NCBI GenBank assembly: GCA_024291935.2
Contig: CM044313.1
Coordinates: 85,249,001-85,313,000 of the forward strand
DNA: 64,000 nt
Source of the DNA: Okapia johnstoni
Lineage: Eukaryota; Chordata; Mammalia; Artiodactyla; Giraffidae
Direction of reading: 5' to 3'
Shown here: positions 55,529 to 64,000 of the stretch, piece after piece
Layout: each line of letters opens with the position of its first letter
How positions within the stretch are numbered: the stretch's first letter is position 1
Program-made: the position numbers and the translations under genes
The notes under the pieces: model-generated
Databases searched by the model: none
The model's input: the letters and a program-made list of their open reading frames with translations, nothing else
What the model was told of the DNA's origin: nothing

Positions 55529-56777
55529 CAGTTCAGTCATTCAGTCCTGTCTGACTCTTTGTGATCCCAAGGACTGCAGCACAACAGGCTTCCCTGTCCA
55601 TCACAATCTCCCGGAGCTTGCTCAAACTCATGTCTACCAAGTTGGTGATGCCATCCAACCATCTCATCCTCTGTCATTCCCTGCTCCTCCTGCCTTCTTT
55701 CCCAGCATCAGGGTCTTTTCCAATGAGTCAGTTCTTCATATCAGGTGGCCGAAGTATTGGAGCTTCAGCTTCAGCATCAGCTCTTCCAATGAATATTCAG
55801 GATTGATTTCCTTTAGGAATGACTGGATGGATCTCCTTGCAGTCCAAGGGACTCACAACAGTCTTCTCCAACACCACAGCTCAAAAGCATCAATTCTTCG
55901 GCACTCAGCTGTCTTTCTAGTCCAACTCTCACATCCATACATGACTACATAGCTTTGACTAGATGGGCATTTTTTCGCAAAGTAATGTCTCTGCTTTTTA
56001 ATATGCTGTCTAGGTTGGTCATAGCTTTTCTTCCAAGGAGCAAGCGTCTTTTAATTTTATGGCTGAAATCACCATTCGCAGTGATTTTGGAGCCCAAGAA
56101 AATAAAGTCTGTCACAGTTTCCATCGTTTCCCCATTTATTTGCCATGAGTGATGGGGCCAGATATCATGATCTTAGATTTTTGAATGTTGAGTTTTAAGC
56201 TAGCTTTTTCACTCTCCTCTTTCACTTTCATCAAGAGGCTCTTCAGGTCCTCTTCACTTTTTGCCATAAGGGAGGTACATTTTCATATCTGAGGTTATTG
56301 ACATTCCTCCTGGCAATTTGATTCCAGCTTGTGCTTCATCCAGTCCGGCATTTCGCATGATGTACTCTGCATAGAAGTTAAATAACCAAGGTGGCAATAT
56401 ACAGACTTTACTTTCTCTATTCCCAATTTGGAACCAGTCTGTTTTTCCGTGTCTACTTCTAGCTGTTGCTTCTTGACCTGCATTTCTCAGGAGGCAGGTA
56501 AGCTGATCTGGTATTCCCATCTCTATAAGAATTTTCCACAGTTTGTTGTGATCCATGCAGTCAAAGGATTTGGTGTAGTCAATAAAGCAGAAATAGATGT
56601 TTTTCTGGAACTCTCTTGCTTTTTTGATGATCCATTGGATGTTGGCAATTTGATCTCTGGTTCCTCTGCCTTTTCTAAAACCAGCTTGGACATCTGGAAA
56701 TTCTCAGTTCACGTACTGTTGAAGCCTTGCTTGGAGAATTTTGAGCATTACTTTGCTATCTTGTGAGATGAGTGCAA
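55529..56777 (-). mobile_element. BovB LINE, 5'-truncated, older type
   Basis: Tail complement TCAGTTCAGTCATTCAG on the left; coding text up to GAGATGAGTGCAA on the right. The 55800s carry the older AATATTCAGGATTGATTTCC signature. A possible short TSD (ATGTTA) is unproven. Confidence 0.9.
55800..56775 (-). pseudogene. BovB reverse-transcriptase remnant
   Basis: Minus-strand blocks: VVNKAEI complement of the FIDYAK-FDC region (56560-56600), the motif B area (56370-56420), and a damaged YADD region near 56265-56300 where bases are missing. Frames are broken throughout. Confidence 0.82.
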
Positions 56778-56789
56778 AGATAAAGACAT

Positions 56790-57100
56790 GTTACTTAATA
56801 TAATTTGATTTGAGGCACGTCAAATGAAAGTGATATTGCTCCAAAAAGTCAACAAAGAGTGACATAGACATTTCCTTCTTGCAGGCTAAAAGGTCAAATA
56901 TCTGACACTAGCATTTACACGTAGATGAACATAAATTGATGTTTTAATAAAATTATATTTATGTATAATTTATTTAACCAATGAAAAGTGTCAAGTAGCC
57001 AGGAAATCGATTATACTCTATCATCTTTTGAAATTTTAAGTGCTAAGTATATTTTTGCAGGGGTCATTACTTAGTCGGCTACTATTAAACATTTTTAAAA
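56790..57100. other. Unassigned
   Basis: No feature is recognised. Confidence 0.5.
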
Positions 57101-57104
57101 TTAA

Positions 57105-57280
57105 TGATTAGGGTGATGAACCACAGTGTCTTTATTAAATTTGCTGATGACACCAATTTGGTAGGACAATTAGCACATTTAAAAACTGGATTAAAATTCA
57201 AGATGACCTTGATGAGTTGGAGAGGAGCCTGGATATAAACAAGATGAAGTTGATTAAGTTCCTGTACAGTAATTCATTTG
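57105..57280 (+). mobile_element. CR1/L3-clade LINE fossil
   Basis: AAATTTGCTGATGACACCAA translates as KFADDTN, the catalytic block of CR1/L3 reverse transcriptase. It is followed by AAAATTCAAGATGACCTTGA and AACAAGATGAAGTTGATTAA, the IQ-DL-...NKMKL region. Very old and short. Confidence 0.7.
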
Positions 57281-58059
57281 GGCTATTTCACTTTTACAGT
57301 GGCAAAACCATTATGCAACTTTGATCAGAACTTTTAGTCAGAATAGTTTGAATGATATTTCTTCATTGCAGCTCAGTCATAGCAAATATGAAGTCAAGAT
57401 TTTTTTGCATCCAACTGTCATAAAAACTAAATTATTAGTTTAATCAAAGTGATGTTGCTGCCAGGGTTCTTTAAGGCATGAATGAACACCAAGGTTTAGA
57501 TGGAAAATATATCTACCAGAAATCACTTAGGACATGACAGTGTTTCTAAACTAATTTTTGAAATAAAAGTCACTGGAAACGTCAAAACCACCAAGTACAT
57601 TGACAAAGGTTTTAAAAAGGAAAATAGTGGAAAATACATAATTACATGAAATTTGGGTAAGTGTTTTTATATAAAAGTTACTTTATGTTTTAAAGAGAAT
57701 ATCTATAACTGAATTATGGTGTCAATACATTGACAAATGAGCTATCTGTGAGTAAAATATTTTAAATATGAGTAAACTAGCTTAAGAAATAGGTGTTAAT
57801 GTTAAAAAATATTTTTAGACTTCAGAATTGACATTAATATTGACATGTTTTCTTTAAAGGGAGTTTTAAAATTGGGGGACTCAAGGCCTATAATGAGAAT
57901 CTTATGCAAATTTTTAATTATCAGGGACAGAAAGTTTACCTAGATCCAGAAATTTTGTCAATATCGAAAGCTCATCTATGATACACTATCTCTGGTCAAT
58001 ATATCCAAGGTTAAGAAACTTAAGAATTGTCTTCTCAATATATATGGTTTCAGGGCATT
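57281..58059. other. Unassigned AT-rich sequence
   Basis: No feature is recognised. Confidence 0.5.
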
Positions 58060-59530
58060 TCTACTTTTGTTTTATTTAGTAGACTGTATTACTTAGAGCA
58101 GTCTTAGATTTATGAAAAAATGAACACAAGTACAGAGTTCTCCTCTCTACCACAGTTTCCCCTATTATTAGCATTTTGAATTAGTATAGTACTTTGTTAC
58201 AATTGGAAAATCAACAGTGAAACATTATTATTAACTACATTTCATTGTTTTGAAGAAGGAAATGGTGACCCATTCCTGCATTTTTGCCTGGGAAATCCCA
58301 TGGTCAGAGGAGACTGGCAGGCTACAGTCCATGGGGTTGCAAAGAGTCAAACCTGACTTAGTGACAAGAACAAGTGAACAAAAACAAAAGTTCATTGTTT
58401 TCAGTAAAGTTTACTCTGTGTTGGAGAGGTTTTTAGGTTTTGCCAAATGCATGGCATGTATCCATTCTTAGTGTATCACACAGAATTTAGTGCCCTAAGT
58501 ATCCTCTGTACTAAAATATATTCATCTTTCTTTTTCATTCTCCAATCCCTGGCAAAAAATTATCCTTTTGCTGCCTTTAAATTTTGCATTTTTCAGGATA
58601 TTATGTAGTTAGAATCATGCAGTATACAGTCTTTTCAAATGGACTTCTTTCATGTTGCAGTATGCATTTAGTTTCTTCCAAGATGTTTCACGACTCTATA
58701 GCTCATTTCTTTGTATTCCATTATATGAATGATCCAGTTTGCTTATCTATTCATCTACTGAATGGTGTCTTGTTTGTTTCCAACTTTTGACAATTATGAT
58801 TAACTACTATAACTTGCTATAGATATCTGTGTTCTTATTTTTGTTTGGATAAAAGCTTTCAACATTTTTTGGCAAATATCTTGAAGTGTAATAGTTAGAA
58901 CATATGGATAAAACTATGTTTAGAGTTGTGAGAAACTGCCAAACTGTCTTTGAAAGTGACTATACTGTTTTTCACTTCTGCTTGAAAAGAGTAAGAGTTC
59001 TTTTTGCTCCACAGCCTCTCCACCCTGTTGTTACCATGGTTTTAGATTTTAGCCATGTTCCTAAGGGTGTAGTGGCATCTCACCTTTATCTACAATTCCC
59101 TAGTGATATATGAGGCTGAGTGTATTTTCATATTTTTATTTGCCATTTGTATATCCTCTTTGGTAGGGTGTCTTTTAAGACCTTCTGTCTACTTTTTTAC
59201 CAGGGTTGTTTGTTTACTTATGCTGATTTTTAAGAGTTATATGCACTTCATAAATAAAAGTTCTTCATTATGTATACCTTTTTCAAATATTTGCTCTCAG
59301 TCAGTAGCTCATGTTTTCACTCTCTTTATGATGTCTTTAACAAAGCATAGTTTCAAAAATTTTAATGTAACCTAGCCATATTTTTTACGCATTGTGTTTT
59401 TGATGTTGTATCTGATAACTCTGCCACATCCAAGGCCACCTATGTTATATTCAATAACCTTTTTTATAATTTGTGTTTTACATTTGTTTTTGCTCTGACA
59501 TGTAAAGAGTCAGGAGATTTTCATTCCTGT
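58060..59530 (-). mobile_element. L1M 3' UTR, long decayed copy split by a SINE
   Basis: It reads as L1M complement: ACAGTTTCCCCTATTATTAG, TATGTAGTTAGAATCATGCA, TATGAATGATCCAGTTTGCT, AGAAACTGCCAAACTGTCTT, TAGTGGCATCTCACCTTTAT and GATAACTCTGCCACATCCAA. Confidence 0.85.
58252..58390 (+). mobile_element. Bov-tA SINE, head missing, with TSD
   Basis: GAAGAAGGAAATGGTGACCC to CTGACTTAGTGACAAGAACA. A perfect 11-bp TSD, TTCATTGTTTT, is at 58241-58251 and 58391-58401. It is nested in the L1M. Confidence 0.95.
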
Positions 59531-59639
59531 TCTCACAAAGAGACCAAAGTTGAAAAAAAAAATACCTGAGAATCAACAATATTTCTTAGATTCATCAGAG
59601 GATTGCGATAACAAAGTAAACTGCTGCCCTGAAAACTGA

Positions 59640-60200
59640 AGAGACAGATAGGCAGATGCAAAGAACCACAGTTCTGTTCCAAAGGGAATGGAGCCCAGGA
59701 GCAGAATCACACAAGTGGATCTAGTATCAGAGGGAAAACTTTAAATTGTCATTGATGGATTGCTGGAGGCTCAGTGTAGTAGACTAGCTTGAGATTTTAA
59801 ACTTAAAGTGGATCAAGAAGGGGAAAGAGCTTATACTTACAAAGAAACAAAGGTAGGAATTATATCAAACTGCTTTTTAGAAACCATGCAAGTAAGAATA
59901 TAGTTGAGAGAAATAGTTAAAGTGCTGGAAAAACACCACCAACTTCGAATTTTTTAACCAGTGAATTATCTATCGAAAGTGAAGGAGAAATAAAGAATCT
60001 CTCAGAGAAAAATCAAGGTTTTTGTTTGTTTGTTTGTTTGTTTGTTTGTTTTAACCAGTAGGACTTCCTTGCGGGAAGTGGCCAAGTAGGGACTTTGGAT
60101 AAAAGTAAAATGGTACAAGTCAGAGACTCTGATCTACGTAATGAAAGGAAAAATGTTAGAGAAGGAATAAATGAAAGCAAAATAAAATATTTTAATTTTC
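59640..60200 (+). mobile_element. Old L1/HAL1-like ORF2-region fragment
   Basis: TTACAAAGAAACAAAGGTAG, GGAATTATATCAAACTGCTT, AACCATGCAAGTAAGAATAT, AAGTGAAGGAGAAATAAAGA and GAGAAGGAATAAATGAAAGC are in the order of an old L1/HAL1 element. A GTTT repeat has expanded inside it. Confidence 0.65.
60019..60052. repeat. (GTTT)n microsatellite
   Basis: Seven successive GTTT units within the L1-like fragment. Confidence 0.96.
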
Positions 60201-60429
60201 TTATTCATTCATTAGGGGTTAGGAAACGGAAATATTCTAAACATGTCTTCTTATTTATTAATTGGAATAATTTTATAAGATGGTGATTTCCATAATATAC
60301 TATATGGTTATCCAGTGCTATAGCTTGTATGGTGATACAGCACATACACTTCACTCTTTCTCAGTAACCAAGTTTTTAAATTACCAAAGTCTCATGAATT
60401 TTACTAAATTTTATATTGATTCATGATAC

Positions 60430-60930
60430 AAATCTCAGCAAAGTAGGAATAAGGAAGACTATTTCTAATCCTGATAGGGGAATACTATAAAATTATATAG
60501 CTAACATTATACTTAATGATGTAAAACTAGGAAGAAATATTTGAAGAACACATATCTGATAAAGGACTTGTATCCAGAATATATAAAGACCCCTTACAAC
60601 TTATTAATAAAGTGAAATATAATTCAATAAGAATCACTAAAAGATTGAAGTCATACCTCACCAAACATAGCATTTAGATGACAATAGCACATGACAAGGT
60701 AGTCAGTATTATTAGTTTCTAGAAAATTCATGCTAATACTATGATGAGATACCTTATATCCAACTAGAATGATTGAATTGACAAAGACGGGTTATTATGA
60801 AATATTGGTGAGGAACTGTAATGCATTGCTATACAAAATGAACTAACTGTTTGAAAAAATATCTTGACAATTTCCTATACAGTTAAACCCGTAATTACCA
60901 GAGAATAAGCAATTTCACTCTTAGGCAGTA
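60430..60930 (+). mobile_element. L1M ORF2 3' fragment, decayed
   Basis: ACACATATCTGATAAAGGAC, TTGTATCCAGAATATATAAA, ATGATGAGATACCTTATATC, ATTGGTGAGGAACTGTAATG follow the L1 ORF2 3' order also seen at 19941, but are much more diverged. Confidence 0.75.
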
Positions 60931-60932
60931 GT

Positions 60933-61322
60933 TTAGTCACTCAGTTGTGTCCAAACCTTTTTGATCCCATGGACTCCAACATGCCAGTCTTCCCTGTCCT
61001 TCACAATCTCCCAGAGCTTGCTCAAACTCATGTCCATTGAGTTGGTGATGCCATCCAACCATCTCATCCTCTGTCATCCCCTTCTCCTCCTGCCTTCAAT
61101 CTTTCCCAGCATCAGGGTCTTTTCCAGCTAGTCAGCCCTTTGCATCAGGTGGCGAAAGTATTGGAGCTTCAGCTTTAGCATCAGTCCTTGCAATGAATAT
61201 TCAGGTTTAATTTCCTTTAGGATTGACTTGTTTGAACTCCTTGCAGTCCAAGACACTCTCAAGAGTCTTCTCCAATACTACTGTTCAAAAGCATCAATTC
61301 TTTGGTGCTCAGCTTTCTTCTT
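60933..61322 (-). mobile_element. BovB 3' end, older type
   Basis: TTTAGTCACTCAGTTGTGTC on the left; it stops in the GCTCAGCTTTCTTC coding block on the right. No clear TSD. Confidence 0.9.
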
Positions 61323-62594
61323 CAGAAGGTGATCAGTATCTAATAAACCTTATGTATTTATGTATTTTAGAATTTCTACATTTCAGAAATGGCACACTAT
61401 TCAAAATTGTATGGTAAATAAACATTATTTAATTTATATATTACAACACAGGAAAAATTGAAATACACAAATTTTAGATTTTTATATATGATAAATATGT
61501 GAAAATAAAGCTTTCATCATTATTTGAAAAGATTGTGAATGAGTATTCCTACTCTCTCTTAATTACTCCCTCACTCCTTCTCTCTTTTTTCTTTTATCAC
61601 TCAGGCAAAAGACCTAGAGAGTAACTTAATGGCATAATGTCCATAATGGAATACATTTATGTATATTAGATTATTAATATGGAATAATATTGCTGAAATG
61701 GAATGTCTTTAAAATCCTAGAAACAAAGAAACATTGTATCAAATATCATGCTTTTTTATATCCTAATAATGTTTCCTTGACTTCCTGAAAGTGGTAAAAT
61801 TCTTTCTGTTTTTGGTAAGATAACTTGATGGAACTGTCAGGAAGATCAAATTTCCCTTAAAGATTTTGTCACAAAATTCACAAGTTCCAGTTCCTCTGAG
61901 GCGGATGTAAATACACTGTCACTTTTGTGTGTTTGTTTGCTCCAATACTGTGTGATGTACTGTCTCTTGGGAAGTAGATTTACTTCACTTCTCAGAAGAT
62001 TTATTTTGAACTAGTATAAATCATTTTAGAGAAGTCAGGGTGAAATAATTTTTAGTCTGTGATGATTAATTTTTTGTTTTAAAATTATCAATGTTTTAGA
62101 TATCAACTATGATGACTGAAATAAAATATCATAAATTGCCATCAATAAACTGATTTTTTTCACTTTAAAAATCACTGCTAGCATCAGATAATTAATGATC
62201 TTAAATAGACACGAACTATTTTATCTTCAGTAAAATTGTGATGATAAAAGTAAAGAAACACAAGATTATTTGATGAAGCATAGAGTTATGATAAATTCTA
62301 ACAGGTATAGTTTTACATTACCTTAATAAGTAATAAAAAGCTAGAGAAACAAAACAAAGATAAACTATAAGTGTAGTCTTTTACATTTAAACTTCAAGAA
62401 TTAAACAGAATTCAGAATAGTATCTAAATCTGTAGTAAATTTTTAGGTAGTATGTATCTCAAGACAAGATATAAAATTGAAAGTACAATAAATATATTTA
62501 TATATGGGTACTTTATGTACACATATAAACTGACTATACAAAATCAGACCCACACTCACGAAGTCCAGACTTCATAAAAATGCCAAATATCTGG
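61323..62594. other. Unassigned AT-rich sequence
   Basis: About 1.3 kb without a gene or recognisable transposable element. Confidence 0.5.
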
Positions 62595-62741
62595 CATAGA
62601 CATATTTACTAAGCACTAGCCATTTAATTTCATCCTCACCACCATACCTCAGTGTATGCAGTGTTGTACCCATTTAACAAATAAGAGTACTGAGATTCAT
62701 TGGTTATATAGTTTGTAAGTACCAGAGGTTGTATTTCAATC
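62595..62741 (-). mobile_element. MIR SINE
   Basis: GACATATTTACTAAGCACTA, TTTAATTTCATCCTCACCAC, CCATTTAACAAATAAGAGTA, CTGAGATTCA and AGGTTGTATTTCAATCC are the complement of the conserved MIR landmarks. Confidence 0.8.
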
Positions 62742-62957
62742 CTGTTGTTGCTGTTTAGTTGCTAAACCACATCCAACTTTTTTGTGACCCCATGGACTGT
62801 AGCCCACCAAGCTTCCTCTGTCCATGGGATTTCCCAGGCAAGAATACTGGAGTGGATTGCCATTTCCTTCTTCAGGGGATCTTTCTGACCCATGGATCAA
62901 ACTCAAGTCTCCTGCATTGGCAGGATATTCTTAACCACTGAGCCACCTGGGAAGACC
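62742..62957 (-). mobile_element. Bov-tA SINE
   Basis: Minus-strand copy: GTTGTTGCTGTTTAGTTGCT on the left, ACCACTGAGCCACCTGGGAAG on the right. It directly abuts the MIR. Confidence 0.94.
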
Positions 62958-63075
62958 ATACCCTCTTATTATAAGTTCATGGTATACTTTTCAGCACGTG
63001 TTTGCTGTATGACAACACAAATGCATAAATGGAAAACTATGAGACAAAAATTACAATAGCATAAACTAGTATGAT

Positions 63076-64000
63076 TCAGTTCAGTTCAGTCGCTCAGTCG
63101 TGTCCGACTCTGCGACCCCATGAATTGCAGCACGCCAGGCCTCCCTGTCCATCACCAACTCCCGGAGTCCACCCAAACCCATGTCCATCAAGTCGGTGAT
63201 GCCATCCAGCCATCTCATCCTCTGTCATCCCCTTCTCCTCCTGCCCCCAATCCTAACCAGCATTAGGGTCCTTTCTAATGAGTCAACTCTTCGCATGAGG
63301 TGGCCAAAGTTTTGGAGTTTCAGCTTCAACATCAGTCCTTCCAATGAACATCCAGGATTGATCTCTTTTAGAATGGACTGGTTGGATCTCCTTGCAGTCC
63401 AAGGGACTCTCAAAAGTCTTCTCCAGCACCACAGTTCAAAAGCATCAATTCTGCAGCACTCAGCTTTCTTCACCGTCCAACTCTCACATCCATACATGAC
63501 CACTGGAAAAACCATAGCCTTGACTAGATGGACTTTTCGTGGCAAAGTAATGTCTCTGCTGTTAAATATGCTATCTAGGTTGGCCATAACCTTTCTTCCA
63601 AGGAGTAAGCATCTTTTAATTTCATGGCTGCAGTCACCATCAGCAGTGATTTTGGAGCCCCCAAAAATAAAGTCTGACACTGTTTCCACTGTTTCCCCAT
63701 CTATTTGCCATGAAGTGATGGGACTGGATGCCATGATCTTAGTTTTCTGAACGTTGAGCTTTAAGCCAACTTTTTCATCCTCTTTCACTTTCATCAAGAG
63801 GCTCTTTAGTTCCTCTTCACTTTCTGCCATAAGGGTGGTGTCATCTGCATATCTGAGGTTATTGATATTTCTCCCGGCAATCTTGATTCCAGCTTGTGTT
63901 TCTTCCAGCCCAGCGTTTCTCATGATGTACTCTGCATATAAGTTAAATAAGCAGGGTGATGATATACAGCCTTGGCGTTCTCCTTTTCCTATTTGGAACC
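63076..64000 (-). mobile_element. BovB LINE, continues beyond the window
   Basis: The (TTCAG)n tail complement begins at about 63076; the coding region runs to the window end. Well preserved, with the ATG-CGA site intact. Its full extent and TSD are outside the view. Confidence 0.95.
63225..63923 (-). pseudogene. BovB reverse-transcriptase C-terminal ORF (partial)
   Basis: 232 residues are open: RYADDTTLMAESEEELKSL (catalytic YADD), KTKIMASSPITSWQIDGE, GCESWTVKKAE, WCWRRLLRVPWTARRSNQ, NFGHLMRRVDSLERTLML. The frame begins at the ATG of MRNAGLEETQ but the homology continues upstream to the window edge. A 3-base in-frame loss (KVKE-DEKVG) removes one residue. The frame ends in the GRRRRG block (63225) before the usual end. 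I cannot judge whether the missing 5' part is intact. Confidence 0.9.

Overview
The window is nuclear DNA from a ruminant (cattle, sheep, goat or a close relative). The evidence is its repeat content: RTE-clade BovB LINEs, tRNA-Glu-derived Bov-tA SINEs, a CHR-type SINE and a ruminant-type L1 3' end, on top of older mammalian repeats (L1M, HAL1-like, L2, CR1/L3, MIR, MaLR LTRs, a Tigger-group DNA element). Apart from one GC-rich array the sequence is AT-rich. I found no host protein-coding gene, no functional RNA gene and no CRISPR array. Every open frame with recognisable protein similarity belongs to a retrotransposon, and all of these are broken. The window looks like intergenic or deep intronic sequence.

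Layout. 1-5.5 kb: a possible ERV LTR, then an L1 3' end (minus) split by a BovB whose 5' half is inverted (1666-4800). 5.5-11 kb: SINEs, BovB tails and a 1.7-kb BovB (9358-11061). 11-19 kb: sparse SINEs in AT-rich unassigned sequence. 19-22.5 kb: nested BovB/SINE, a 1-kb L1 3' end with target-site duplication (TSD), and microsatellites. 22.5-27.2 kb: a full-length BovB (minus) whose 5' end is a roughly 1.37-kb GC-rich tandem array, the whole 4.68-kb unit flanked by a 10-bp TSD. 27.2-32 kb: a DNA-element-like relic, an L1M end and two BovB copies. 32-46 kb: many SINEs, several MaLR LTRs, a CHR SINE inside an L1, and an unassigned GC-richer segment (39.63-40.96 kb). 46-54 kb: Tigger-like and L1M remnants, L2 pieces. 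54-64 kb: further BovB copies, a CR1/L3 reverse-transcriptase fossil, L1M/HAL1 pieces and a MIR. The last BovB runs off the window edge.

BovB-related DNA covers about a quarter of the window by my hand tally. About 30 SINE pieces sit between or inside older elements. The two main observations are (i) the full-length BovB with an expanded two-tier GC-rich 5' tandem array bounded by a TSD, and (ii) the BovB with a 5' inversion typical of twin priming, including a duplicated segment of about 50 bp, nested in an L1.

Repeat family names come from recognition by eye against remembered consensus features. Boundaries without a stated TSD are approximate.
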